64,000 nucleotides of DNA from Collinsella sp. (GTDB taxonomy: Bacteria > Actinomycetota > Coriobacteriia > Coriobacteriales > Coriobacteriaceae). The number at the start of each line of letters is the position of its first letter. The stretch's first letter is position 1. The position numbers and the translations under genes are program-made. This document shows positions 16,538 through 28,917 of this stretch, piece by piece. The stretch spans positions 1-64,000 of the forward strand of contig JAGZUC010000011.1 in assembly GCA_018380195.1 (NCBI GenBank), in the 5' to 3' direction. Under the pieces are notes generated by a model. The model worked only from the letters and a program-made list of their open reading frames with translations. It was not told where the DNA came from and ran no database searches.

Positions 16538-16647
16538 CCGGCAGATAGGGACGTTCCTTTTCTCTGCCGGCTGGGGACACTCCTTGGCGCGCCAGAGCTG
16601 GTCGCCCGGGGATGGAGGGGCCATTTTGGCCCTTGGCGGTCACCTGA
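16145..16647 (+). repeat. Copy B of the ~0.5-kb duplicated FHA 3' segment
   Basis: It matches 9425-9943 in direct orientation through the gene end and about 110 bp of non-coding DNA (CTCTAGCCGGCAG ... GGCCCTTGGCGGTCA). The end points are abrupt on both sides. With copy A it brackets the 6.2-kb accessory island. Confidence 0.85.
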
Positions 16648-16987
16648 GGTAAACCTTTACCGCCCGCCTATATTTGCCGAAATTACACTTGACGGCGGGG
16701 TACAATAAACCCGCATGCGGATTTCCGTTGCGGGCGCTTCCCATCGCCGGGGCGTGCCCGGGAGCATCCGGCATGCGGCCTTTGCGGCGCTCGGTCATGT
16801 GCAAGACGGGCGGTCGGGTCTGTGGGGCGCATCAGCTGTCCCTCGCCTCGGCATGTCTTCTCTCCACGCCACGTACCTGCTGCTGAGCCTGCCTGCCAGA
16901 TGATTGGAAGCAACAGCGTAAATCCCATCACGCCAACATCCCGGCGATCGCCGGGGCCTGTATACCTATATGAGAGGAGAGGGGTAT
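16648..16987 (+). other. Long leader of nifJ
   Basis: About 340 bases before the nifJ start without a supported gene. TACAAT at 16701-16706 is a -10-like hexamer, but TTGACG at 16689 is too close to be its -35. A 16-bp perfect palindrome CCCGGCGATCGCCGGG (16940-16955) sits just before the ribosome-binding site and could affect translation. I found no riboswitch signature. Confidence 0.4.
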
Positions 16988-20527
<3,540 letters not shown>

Positions 20528-20538
20528 GTCTCCCACCG

Positions 20539-20661
20539 CAGGATCTGAGGGCTAACCTTCGCGGACGTCCTCGGACATGAAAGAACCCCCGCTGCGCACT
20601 ACGTGCGGCGGGGGCTCTTTCGTCCTGCGGAATGTCCGCGAAGGTTAGCCCTCAGATCCTG
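20539..20661. repeat. Long inverted repeat enclosing the nifJ terminator
   Basis: A 28-bp sequence beginning CAGGATCTGAGGGCTAACC (20539-20566) is perfectly inverted at 20634-20661. Between the arms lies the terminator hairpin at 20580-20620, so the whole 123 bp can fold as one long, slightly interrupted hairpin. Confidence 0.9.
20580..20622 (+). terminator. nifJ terminator
   Basis: AAAGAACCCCCGC (20580-20592) pairs with GCGGGGGCTCTTT (20608-20620) with one mismatch. The A-rich 5' and T-rich 3' sides allow bidirectional action. Confidence 0.85.
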
Positions 20662-21181
20662 CTACGACTACGTCCTCGGATTGTGGGGCTGAATGAAGGA
20701 CGTGGTTGCGGGGCCTTTTGTCCCCTTCGCTGTTTCGCGGCTTTGCCGCGAAACCTCACGCCACTTTGGGGATGGATGGAGGTTTTGGCTGTTGCCGCCT
20801 TTTTGGAGCTCTTCTTTATTCCTTATGCTGGATGAAAAGCCCCTTGTTTTTGCAGGGGTGCATACTCAACTTATAAGTGCATAGAATCTCGTATAGTGCG
20901 AGTAAGATATTGCGCTGTCCGTTTTGTGTTTAGCAGAGATGTAGTTTGCATAATCCGACATAATCCTCGCTGCATTTAAATAAAGTTGCACGTAAATGGC
21001 GTAGATATGTCTGAGCTGGGGTTCTGTACGCTGAGCGGATAAAAACGACCGTTCACCGTTCCGCTATTTTCAAAATGAATAAAATGAGCGATAAAGAGAA
21101 TATAAACCTTAATAAACTCGCGTATCGCACGGACGCGGGTTATTAATGGGTTGTAGGCCTTTTACAGAAAGGATTCCAGCA
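20662..21181. other. Non-coding region upstream of arcC
   Basis: No supported gene. A perfect hairpin GTTTCGCGGC ttt GCCGCGAAAC lies at 20732-20754. From about 20870 the sequence is strongly AT-rich (TTTGCATAATCCGACATAATCC, AATGAATAAAATGAGC) and probably holds the arcC promoter and regulator sites; I cannot assign a specific regulator. Confidence 0.4.
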
Positions 21182-22144
21182 ATGTCTAAGCCTCTTGGCA
21201 AGCCCGATCGTATTGTCGTCGCCCTTGGCGGCAACGCCCTCGGCAACAACCCCGTCGAGCAGATCGAGGCCGTGAGCAACACCGCTCACGCCCTCCTCGG
21301 CCTCATCGAGCAGGGCAACGAGATCATCATCACCCACGGCAACGGCCCTCAGGTCGGCATGATCCAGAACGCCTTCGCCGCCGCCCACGACGCCATCGGT
21401 ACCCCCGAGATGCCGCTGCCCGAGTGCGGCGCCATGTCCCAGGGCTACATCGGCTATCACCTGCAGCAGGGCATCGGCCGCGAGATGCACAAGCGCTATA
21501 AGCGTTGGCACGCCGCCACCGTCGTCACCCAGATTGAGTGCGACCCCGACGACCCCGCGTTCAAGAACCCGACCAAGCCCATCGGCCCCTTCTACACCGA
21601 GGAGCAGGCCAAGGAGTTCATGGCCGAGGATCCCTCCAAGGTCTTCGTCGAGGATTCCGGCCGCGGCTGGCGTCGCGTCGTCGCTTCCCCCGATCCCAAG
21701 AAGATCGTCGAGGCTGACTCCATCCTCAACCTGCTCGACAACGAGTTCATCGTCATCGCCTGCGGTGGTGGCGGCATCCCCGTCGTCCGCGACTACGAGA
21801 ACAAGGGCTGCTACAAGGGCGTTCCCGCCGTCATCGACAAGGACCTGGGCGGCGAGCTGCTGGCCGAGGACTGCGACGCCGACGTCCTGTTCCTGCTGAC
21901 CGCCGTTGAGCATGTCGCCATCAACTTCGGCAAGCCCAACCAGGAGGAGCTCGAGGACCTCACCGCCGACGAGGCCGAGCGCCTGGCCGACGAGGGTCAG
22001 TTCGGCAAGGGTTCCATGGAGCCCAAGGTCCGCGCTGCCATCAAGTTCGCCCGTTCCCGCAAGGGCCGCACCTGCATCATCGGCGCCCTGGACAAGGCCG
22101 CCGAGACCATGGCCGGCCTCTCCGGTACCCGCATCCACGAGTAG
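21182..22144 (+). CDS. arcC: Carbamate kinase
   Basis: A 320-residue enzyme of the amino-acid-kinase fold that makes ATP and carbamate from carbamoyl phosphate and ADP. Signature stretches are VVALGGNALG at the N-terminus, THGNGPQVGMI and ACGGGGIPVV. ATG 21182 follows AAAGGA; an earlier in-frame start would lie in the AT-rich leader. It stands alone between its own promoter region and terminator, with no arginine deiminase or ornithine/other transcarbamoylase gene in the window, so the source of carbamoyl phosphate is not visible. High-expression codon use like nifJ. Confidence 0.96.
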   Translation: MSKPLGKPDRIVVALGGNALGNNPVEQIEAVSNTAHALLGLIEQGNEIIITHGNGPQVGMIQNAFAAAHDAIGTPEMPLPECGAMSQGYIGYHLQQGIGREMHKRYKRWHAATVVTQIECDPDDPAFKNPTKPIGPFYTEEQAKEFMAEDPSKVFVEDSGRGWRRVVASPDPKKIVEADSILNLLDNEFIVIACGGGGIPVVRDYENKGCYKGVPAVIDKDLGGELLAEDCDADVLFLLTAVEHVAINFGKPNQEELEDLTADEAERLADEGQFGKGSMEPKVRAAIKFARSRKGRTCIIGALDKAAETMAGLSGTRIHE

Positions 22145-22209
22145 TCTCTACTCTGTTGCCTCTCTCGTGGGCGCCAGGCAAAGCGCCTACAAACTAGCCT
22201 CTCTTCATG

Positions 22210-22244
22210 AGCCCCGCAGTCCGCTCCGACTGCGGGGCTTTTGC
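22210..22244 (+). terminator. arcC terminator
   Basis: AGCCCCGCAGTC (22210-22221) pairs perfectly with GACTGCGGGGCT (22228-22239), followed by TTTTG. Confidence 0.93.
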
Positions 22245-22332
22245 TATTCAGCTAGTCATTAGGGACGTTCTTAAGTGACTAGTCAAACAAGAGCGTCCCC
22301 AATGACCACTCATTTAAGTCTGTCCCCAATGA

Positions 22333-23334
22333 CTAACAGTAGGCCCACATGGCTTCGACTTCGTTGAGGACCTCTACGACGCCCCAGCGGCGGGCGCTGC
22401 GGCTGGCCGAGTTGGGGTCGTAGACGCCAATCTGGTTGGCATCGTCGATGCCGTAGAGCACGATGTAGTGGCCTACGTTGGTAAACGTACCGGGGCGCAC
22501 TGCGGCGATGACGGGCGCACCCGAGCGAAGTGCTTGGGTAATTGATTCGCGATCGTTATAGAGCTGTGTTCCGTTGAGCCCCAGCTGCCACGCACCGCCT
22601 GTCATAAACGACCACTCGGTGGCACCAGTGGGGGCGTAGTTGCCGGCTTCGGCCAGTGCACATATATCGACCGGCGTCTTATCGGTATGGCCGGTCTTAA
22701 AGATATAGACCATGGTGAGGCAAGTGGGACCGCAAGCGTTTTCGCGAATAGTGCCACCGGCATAGGGCAGCTCCGACCATGCGGGGTCAATTTGGTAGAT
22801 GTGGGGCATGGTGCCGGCCTGCCATTGCGAGCGTGGGGTCGAGAACGCAAAGGAGTAACCGGGCGCGACGGGAGCTTTAAGCAGCTTGTCCTCGGCAGTG
22901 GGCTCGAGACCGGCTGATCCGTGAGAGATACAGGATCCCAAAAACACAAAGACGAGGCAGGCGGCGATGGAGCAAAGCACAAGGCGTAGGCGGCGGGCCG
23001 GAAGCGCGTGGCTTGTGGTATGCGACGCGGGGCGAGGGGCGGAATTGCCGCGATCGCGTTGAGGTCGCGAAAAGGAACGCTTAACGTAGTAGTCGGTCTT
23101 ACGGCTATCGTAGCGGCGTGGCTGCGATGTGTCGGTCTGGCGTTGGCGTGTGCTCGTACTCACGCGGTCTGACTGCTGCACGGTACGGCTTTGTTTCCGC
23201 GAAGAAGCCCCGAGCTGTTCTTGGGGGCGCTGCGGGTTGTCGTTGTCGGAGGTGCTTCTGGGCGTTGGCGTGGTGCGGCCGGCAAGGCGCACACTTTGTG
23301 GCCGTTGGTCGCCGTCATTGTATCCGTATGCCAT
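22333..23334 (-). CDS. Secreted or anchored C39-like (papain-fold) cysteine peptidase
   Basis: About 333 residues. ATG 23334 is preferred (AAGG upstream) over GTG 23343. The first ~130 residues are basic, Ser/Gln/Arg-rich and probably cytoplasmic. One transmembrane helix follows (LRLVLCSIAACLVFVFLGSC). The external domain carries the C39_2-type triad: ENACGPTCLTMVY (Cys), VGHYIVLYGID (His) and YDPNS (Asp/Asn). Such domains cleave peptides outside the membrane; the substrate is unknown. It is convergent with arcC and separated from it by palindromic repeat sequence. Confidence 0.82.
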   Translation of the reverse strand: MAYGYNDGDQRPQSVRLAGRTTPTPRSTSDNDNPQRPQEQLGASSRKQSRTVQQSDRVSTSTRQRQTDTSQPRRYDSRKTDYYVKRSFSRPQRDRGNSAPRPASHTTSHALPARRLRLVLCSIAACLVFVFLGSCISHGSAGLEPTAEDKLLKAPVAPGYSFAFSTPRSQWQAGTMPHIYQIDPAWSELPYAGGTIRENACGPTCLTMVYIFKTGHTDKTPVDICALAEAGNYAPTGATEWSFMTGGAWQLGLNGTQLYNDRESITQALRSGAPVIAAVRPGTFTNVGHYIVLYGIDDANQIGVYDPNSASRSARRWGVVEVLNEVEAMWAYC

Positions 23335-23688
23335 TCGAATCACCTTGCCTCATGTGTAACTTGTCTATCCTACATAAAAAGATGCACGACACATGGGTAT
23401 GTGCGCTAAAAGCCTGACAAATGGTATGAACGTTGCCGCGCTGCGCGCCAAGCGTCACGGCAACAGGTATTCAAAAGCAGACAAGATGAAAGCGTCCAAG
23501 ACGAATGACGTCTCCCGCCGTTCGTCCCAAAAACGGTGCCGCTCGTTTTGCAGTTCTGCCTTCGGTCGAGCTGCGAGCGGCGCTGCTGCGCCAAGGCCGT
23601 ATCTTAAAGCCATGGAAAAAAGCGCGCGGCAAAACGGACCGCGCAAGGGGTGACGCCAAGGGGCGTCAAAAAGGAAAGGAGGGGAACA
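23335..23688. other. Divergent promoter region before the permease gene
   Basis: No supported ORF in about 350 bases between the minus-strand peptidase and the plus-strand permease; both promoters must be here. A small hairpin-like GC stretch lies near 23620-23650. No regulator site recognised. Confidence 0.35.
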
Positions 23689-25140
23689 ATGGCGGACAAG
23701 AATGCAGAAGTTGCAGTCGAGGATAACGGCGGCATGAAGAAAACGCTCTCGCTCTGGAACTTCTTCACCATCGGCTTCGGTGCCATCATCGGTACCGGTT
23801 GGGTTCTGCAGGTCGGCGACTGGATGGTCGTGGGCGGCGGTCCCGTTCCCGCTATGATCGCATTCCTCTTGGGTGCAATCTTCCTCGTGCCCGTCGGAGC
23901 TGTTTTCGGTGAGCTCACGGCTGCTATCCCCATCTCGGGCGGCATCGTCGAGTATGTCGATCGTAGCTTTGGCCGTACGCTGAGCTACATCACCGGATGG
24001 CTTTTGGCCCTGGGCAACGGCATCCTGTGCCCGTGGGAGGCCATCGCCATTTCGACCCTCGTGTCCGAGATGTTCGGCAGCCTGCCCGGCCTTGAGTGGC
24101 TGCGCGCCGTCAAGCTCTACACCATCCTGGGGGCCGACGTTTACCTGTTCCCGACGCTGATCGCGCTCGGCTTTGCAGTCTACGTCATCTTCCTCAACTT
24201 CCGCGGTGCCAGCTCGGCTGCCAAGCTCCAGGCCTTCCTGACCAAGGCTCTGCTCTGCGGCATGCTGCTCGCCATGGGCGTCTCGCTGTTCACCGGCTCG
24301 CCGGACAATGCCATGCCCGTGTTCTCCCAGGTCACCGGCGCTGGCGGCGGCAAGGCTGCTACCGAGAGCACCAGCCTGTTTGCCGGCATCGTGTCGGTCC
24401 TGGTTCTGACCCCGTTCTTCTACGCCGGTTTCGACACCATTCCTCAGCAGGCTGAGGAAGCTGCCGAGGGCCTCAACTGGAACAAGTTCGGCAAGATCAT
24501 CTCCTTGGCACTGCTGGCCGCCGGTGGCTTCTACATGGTCTGTATCTACTCGTTCGGCACCATCCTCGACTGGCATGAGTTTGTTAAGAGCCCGGTTCCC
24601 GCGCTCGCCTGCCTCAAGGGCATTAACATGCTCCTGTACCTGGCCATGCTCGTCATCGCCACGCTTGGACCCATGGGCCCGATGAACTCCTTCTACGGCG
24701 CCACGAGCCGCATCATGCTCGCCATGGGCCGCAAGGGCCAGCTGCCCGAACAGTTCGCCGAGGTCGACCCCAAGTCCGGCGCTCCCAAGCTCGCCTGCGT
24801 CGTTCTGGGCGTCATCACCGTCGTCGGTCCGTTCCTGGGCAAGAACATGCTCATCCCTCTGACCAACGTGTCGGCTCTCGCCTTCATCTTCTCCTGTGGC
24901 ATGGTCGCCCTCGCTTGCCTGCGTATGCGCTTCACCGAGCCCGACCTGCCTCGTCCCTACGAGGTGCCCGGCGGCAAGTTTGGCATCGGCCTCGCTATCG
25001 CTGCCTGCGCCATCATCATCGGCCTGCTCGTGATTCCGTTCTCTCCCGCCTCCCTCAACATGGTGGAGTGGAGCATCGTGATCGGCTGGCTGGCTATTGG
25101 CCTGGCCCTCATGGCCTTCACCAATTCCCGCAAAAAGTAA
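23689..25140 (+). CDS. APC-superfamily amino acid permease
   Basis: A 483-residue inner-membrane carrier with about twelve hydrophobic helices. TM1 contains the substrate-binding glycine motif GFGAIIGTGW typical of the APC superfamily, and TM6 carries PFFYAGFDTIPQ. ATG 23689 is fixed by AAAGGAGGGG just upstream. It lies 131 bp before an amidohydrolase that may use what it imports; amino acids or amines are the likely cargo but the exact substrate cannot be read. Codon use is that of a highly expressed gene. Confidence 0.92.
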   Translation: MADKNAEVAVEDNGGMKKTLSLWNFFTIGFGAIIGTGWVLQVGDWMVVGGGPVPAMIAFLLGAIFLVPVGAVFGELTAAIPISGGIVEYVDRSFGRTLSYITGWLLALGNGILCPWEAIAISTLVSEMFGSLPGLEWLRAVKLYTILGADVYLFPTLIALGFAVYVIFLNFRGASSAAKLQAFLTKALLCGMLLAMGVSLFTGSPDNAMPVFSQVTGAGGGKAATESTSLFAGIVSVLVLTPFFYAGFDTIPQQAEEAAEGLNWNKFGKIISLALLAAGGFYMVCIYSFGTILDWHEFVKSPVPALACLKGINMLLYLAMLVIATLGPMGPMNSFYGATSRIMLAMGRKGQLPEQFAEVDPKSGAPKLACVVLGVITVVGPFLGKNMLIPLTNVSALAFIFSCGMVALACLRMRFTEPDLPRPYEVPGGKFGIGLAIAACAIIIGLLVIPFSPASLNMVEWSIVIGWLAIGLALMAFTNSRKK

Positions 25141-25271
25141 CGCCGAGCCGGGGCGGATCAGGTGCGCGGGACCCTCTCTTCCGCGCACCGAACCCGGCAC
25201 CACTTGGGTAGCTTTGTGAGGCCTTAACCCAACACGGCCTCGCCCACTATATGGATCCATAAGGAGGAACC

Positions 25272-26549
25272 ATGTCCACTAAGTATGCAATCGTTGGCGG
25301 CAAGCTCATCGACGGTACCGGTGCCGAGCCGGTCGAGAACTCCCTCGTTCTCGTCGACGACAACGGCAAGATCGAGTACGCCGGCGCCATGCAGGACCTT
25401 CCCGAGGGAGTTGAGGTCATCGACGCCGCCGGCAAGACCGTCCTTCCCGGCCTGATCGACACCCACCTGCACTTCTCGGGCAACTTGACCGACGATGACA
25501 CCGACTGGGTCATGCAGCCGCTCCTCGAGAAGCAGGCCGTCGCCGTCAAGCAGGCCTACGACTGCCTCACCCACGGCCTCACCACCGTCTGCGAGATCGG
25601 CCGCTTTGGTATCCAGATCCGTGACTGCATCGACAAGGGCGTCTTCAAGGGCCCGCGCGTTCTGGCCACCGGCCTTGGCTTCTGCCGCGTTGCCGGCCAC
25701 GGCGACTCCCACCACTGCAGCCAGGAGCTCAACAAGGAATCGCACCCCTGGGGCGATCAGGTCGACGGTCCTTGGGATCTGCGCAAGGCCGTCCGTCGTC
25801 GCCTGCGTGAGAACCCCGATGCCATCAAGATCTGGGCTACCGGTGGTGGCATCTGGCGCTGGGACTCCGGCCGCGACCAGCACTACTGCTCCGAGGAGAT
25901 TCAGGCTGTGGTCGAAGAGGCAAAGATGGTCGGCATCCCCGTGTGGAGCCACTGCTACAACAACCACGCCGCTGCCTACGATTCCGTTCGCTTTGGCTGC
26001 GAGCAGCTGATTCACGGCTTTGATATCGATGAGCGCACCATGGACCTCATGGCCGAGCAGGGCACCTTCTTCACCCCGACGATCGCCTTCCTGCCCACCT
26101 GGTACGCCACCTATCCGCCCGTCTACGTCCCCGAGCTGCACGACAAGTACGAGGGCACCCTGGTCGAGAAGGAGCTGCAGCGCAACTACGACTGCCTGCG
26201 CGAGGCCAAGAAGCGCGGCGTCGTCATGACGATCGGCTCCGACTCCTTCTCCTTCGTCACCCCGTACGGCACCTGCTCCATCGAGGAGATGTACGAGTTC
26301 GTCGACAAGATCGGCTTCACCCCGGTCGAGACCATCACCTGTGCCACCCTCAACGGTGCCAAGATGTGCCACATCGAGGACGAGACCGGTTCCATCGAGG
26401 CCGGCAAGTGCGCCGACCTGCTGGTCGTCAACGGTGACGTCGCCGCCGACATCCACGTGCTCAACACCGACAACATGGACGTCATCATGAAGGACGGCTG
26501 GATTGTCGAGGGCGGCACCTTCGGCGAGGCAAACAAGTACAGCGCCTAA
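25272..26549 (+). CDS. Metal-dependent amidohydrolase (Xaa-Pro dipeptidase/imidazolonepropionase-like)
   Basis: A 425-residue enzyme of the amidohydrolase superfamily. Metal ligands in order: HLH in GLIDTHLHFSG, the carbamylatable Lys in DAIKIWATGGG, His in VWSHCYNN, His in QLIHGFDID and Asp in TIGSDSFSF. The N- and C-terminal strands form the usual urease-like beta sandwich (VIDAAGKTVLPG; GSIEAGKCADLLVV). The best match by motif is the group that hydrolyses N-acyl or Xaa-Pro dipeptides. It follows the permease, has AAGGAGG before the ATG and ends at its own terminator, suggesting an import-and-hydrolysis unit. Confidence 0.9.
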   Translation: MSTKYAIVGGKLIDGTGAEPVENSLVLVDDNGKIEYAGAMQDLPEGVEVIDAAGKTVLPGLIDTHLHFSGNLTDDDTDWVMQPLLEKQAVAVKQAYDCLTHGLTTVCEIGRFGIQIRDCIDKGVFKGPRVLATGLGFCRVAGHGDSHHCSQELNKESHPWGDQVDGPWDLRKAVRRRLRENPDAIKIWATGGGIWRWDSGRDQHYCSEEIQAVVEEAKMVGIPVWSHCYNNHAAAYDSVRFGCEQLIHGFDIDERTMDLMAEQGTFFTPTIAFLPTWYATYPPVYVPELHDKYEGTLVEKELQRNYDCLREAKKRGVVMTIGSDSFSFVTPYGTCSIEEMYEFVDKIGFTPVETITCATLNGAKMCHIEDETGSIEAGKCADLLVVNGDVAADIHVLNTDNMDVIMKDGWIVEGGTFGEANKYSA

Positions 26550-26604
26550 GCTACCGTTCATCGATGGCTTGATGTAAAACACAGTATTTGATGCATAATG
26601 CAAT

Positions 26605-26633
26605 GGAGAGGGTCGCTTGCGGCCCTCTTTATT
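26605..26633 (+). terminator. Terminator after the amidohydrolase gene
   Basis: AGAGGGTCGC (26607-26616) pairs with GCGGCCCTCT (26619-26628) with one mismatch, followed by TTATT. It lies before the chosen start of the next gene and rules out the upstream ATG at 26598. Confidence 0.75.
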
Positions 26634-26666
26634 GCTATGGGGTGCGTCAGTAAGAAGGAGATGACG

Positions 26667-28052
26667 GTGGATCTCAATAGGCTGATTCTGGGCAAGAGCT
26701 ACAACTCTACCAAGGTCTTTCGTACCGCTCAGCATGTGGTTCAAGCCATCTTGCTCGGTATTGTCGTTCCGCTGCTTATCCTGCTGCTCATCTGGGATCT
26801 AACCGATAATCCCAATCCCGTTCCGGCCGTTGTTGTCATTGCCGGCTTGGTCATGCTGTGCTTCTTCTTCTCGTACGTCTTTGTCGTTCCCGACGACCTC
26901 ACATCGAGCGCAACCGACCGCACGCTCGCCATCGCTTCAAAAATATTCGCCTACACGTCGCGCGGCCTTACGCCCGAAGCTGCCCTGGGCGCCTCTAAGA
27001 TCATCCTGTCCGAAACGATCGCCTCTGCCATCTGCTTTACCGACGGCAAGCAGGTGTTGGCAAGCTGGGGCGAGGACTCGGCAAAATGCCCCGCGGGCAC
27101 CCCGGTGGTGCTGCGGACTACGCTCAACGTGATCAACAGCGGTGAGCAAAGCGTGTTCTCGCGCGATGCCTCGACCGAGACGGGTGGCTACTTTCCGCGC
27201 CTGCGCGCCGGTATTGTCGCACCGCTTACCGTGCGCGGGCATTGCGTGGGCACGCTCGAGCTGTATTATCCCCGTCTGAGCAGCATCGATATGCGCCAGA
27301 CGGCGCTTGCCTCGGGCTTTGCCGACCTCATTTCCACGCAGCTTGCGAGCTTTGAGCTCGAGCGCCAGGACGAGCTTACGGCCCGCGTGGAGCTGCGCGC
27401 CTTGCAATCGCAGGTCGATCCTCATTTTCTATTCAATACCATCAGCACCATCGTGTCGCTCGTACGTACCGAGCCGGACAAGGCCAGGTCGCTGCTGATC
27501 GACTTTTCCAATTACTACCGTCAGACGCTTTCTGATTCCGATACCCTCACAACGCTCGAGCACGAGGTGGAGCAGGGCACTCGCTATATCAATCTTATGC
27601 AGGCTCGTTATGGCGACGGCCGTCTGCGCGTCTCGGTCGATATCGACTTTGAGGTGCGCGATTGCATGGTGCCGCCGTTTATCTTGCAGCCGTTGCTCGA
27701 AAACTGCATCAAGCACGCGCAGCGCGAGACCGAGCCGCTTTCTATTCATGTTAGGGCTTTCGAGACCGATGACGGTTTGGAGATCATCGTCGAGGACGAT
27801 GGCATCGGTATGAGCGAAGAAGTCTGCGCGCATCTGTTTGAGCAGCATCGCCTGGAGGAGCCCGAGAGCATTACCGCCGACGGCTCCGTCAAGCGAGGTT
27901 GCGGCCTGGCGCTCTTCAACGTGCTTCAGCGCATCCATTTCTTTTACGGAGAAGATTCCGGCATGCGCGTGAAGTCCCAGGAGGGCGTGGGAACGCAGGT
28001 CATCGTCGAGCTGAACGGCGAGCCGCATGAGCCCGCGCCGTTGACGGCGTAG
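26667..28052 (+). CDS. LytS-type sensor histidine kinase (first system)
   Basis: About 461 residues. I prefer GTG 26667 because AAGGAG lies seven bases upstream; ATG 26661 is also possible, and ATG 26598 lies before a terminator. Two N-terminal membrane helices (IVVPLLILLLIW; VVVIAGLVMLCFFFSYVF) precede a GAF-like domain, then the His_kinase motif QVDPHFLFNTISTIVSLV with phospho-His, and an HATPase domain (LLENCIKHA, EDDGIGM, GCGLALFNV). This is the LytS/YehU architecture for sensing membrane or metabolite signals. The cognate LytTR regulator follows 38 bp downstream. A close paralogue lies at 32579-33922. Confidence 0.92.
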   Translation: MDLNRLILGKSYNSTKVFRTAQHVVQAILLGIVVPLLILLLIWDLTDNPNPVPAVVVIAGLVMLCFFFSYVFVVPDDLTSSATDRTLAIASKIFAYTSRGLTPEAALGASKIILSETIASAICFTDGKQVLASWGEDSAKCPAGTPVVLRTTLNVINSGEQSVFSRDASTETGGYFPRLRAGIVAPLTVRGHCVGTLELYYPRLSSIDMRQTALASGFADLISTQLASFELERQDELTARVELRALQSQVDPHFLFNTISTIVSLVRTEPDKARSLLIDFSNYYRQTLSDSDTLTTLEHEVEQGTRYINLMQARYGDGRLRVSVDIDFEVRDCMVPPFILQPLLENCIKHAQRETEPLSIHVRAFETDDGLEIIVEDDGIGMSEEVCAHLFEQHRLEEPESITADGSVKRGCGLALFNVLQRIHFFYGEDSGMRVKSQEGVGTQVIVELNGEPHEPAPLTA

Positions 28053-28090
28053 CACGCGGTTGGATTGAGAGAAAAAGAGGGGAAGCACAT

Positions 28091-28825
28091 ATGTCCGAAG
28101 GCTGGAACATCTTGGTGGTTGATGACGAACCTCCCATTAGGGCTGAGCTACGCTACCTGTTGGAAAAGGATGCGCGTGTGGGCCAGATTGCCGAGGCGGG
28201 CAATGTCACCGAAGCCGTGGAGTCGATTCTGTCGAACAAGCCCGACGTGCTGTTTTTAGACATTACCATGCCCGGTCGCTCGGGAATTGAGCTTGCCGAG
28301 ACGCTGCAGAACCTAAAGACGCCGCCGGTCGTGGTGTTTGTGACGGCGTTTGCCGAGTTTGCCGCCGATGCGTATAACCTCGATGCGGTCGACTATGTCG
28401 TCAAGCCGGTCGAGGACGCACGCCTGTCAAAGGCACTCGACAAGATCGAGACAGCCTTGGGTGCCCGTCGTGTTATCCACGCTCCGCGCCAGCCTTTGCG
28501 TCTGACGGTGGACCGCGGGGGCAAAAAGGTGTTCATTCCCGCCGCAGACGTCTGCTACTTTGAGGCGCGCGCCGATTTTTGCAACGCCGTCTGCGCCGAG
28601 GGAACATACCTGATCAATGAGTCGATTTCCTCGCTCGAGCGGCGCCTGGCCTCCGAGGGCTTTATCCGTGTCCACCGCAGCTACCTAGTCAATTTGGAAG
28701 ACGTGCACAATGTTGAGATTGGCTCCACGGGGTTGATGGAGCTCAGGCTCGACCGCGTGAACTCGACGGTACCGGTGTCCCGTCGTCGTGCCGCCGAGGT
28801 CAAGTCGCACCTGGGGCTTGCGTAA
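28091..28825 (+). CDS. LytTR-family response regulator (first system)
   Basis: A 244-residue regulator. The receiver domain has DDE near residue 11-13, phospho-acceptor Asp in FLDITMPG and Lys in VVKPVEDA. The C-terminal LytTR DNA-binding domain has ADVCYFEARADFCNAV and FIRVHRSYLVNLEDV. GAGGGGAAG precedes the ATG. Forms a two-component pair with the kinase just upstream; target genes are unknown, LytTR regulators often control nearby transporter genes. Confidence 0.93.
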   Translation: MSEGWNILVVDDEPPIRAELRYLLEKDARVGQIAEAGNVTEAVESILSNKPDVLFLDITMPGRSGIELAETLQNLKTPPVVVFVTAFAEFAADAYNLDAVDYVVKPVEDARLSKALDKIETALGARRVIHAPRQPLRLTVDRGGKKVFIPAADVCYFEARADFCNAVCAEGTYLINESISSLERRLASEGFIRVHRSYLVNLEDVHNVEIGSTGLMELRLDRVNSTVPVSRRRAAEVKSHLGLA

Positions 28826-28917
28826 GAGGCTTGCGTGCCGTCGTTTGCCATCGCAGGTTTGGCATGGGCGCGCGGTGGGCATAATGGGTGGCATCGAATG
28901 AAATCGAAAGGATCATT

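Noticed and set aside
16900..16960. SRP-like GGAAGC..CAGCGTAA in the nifJ leader
   Set aside because: The 5' half needed to pair with it (GGTCAGG) is missing and the palindrome that follows belongs to the leader.
16648..16987. Riboswitch in the nifJ leader
   Set aside because: No TPP, SAM, cobalamin or FMN core motifs could be matched.
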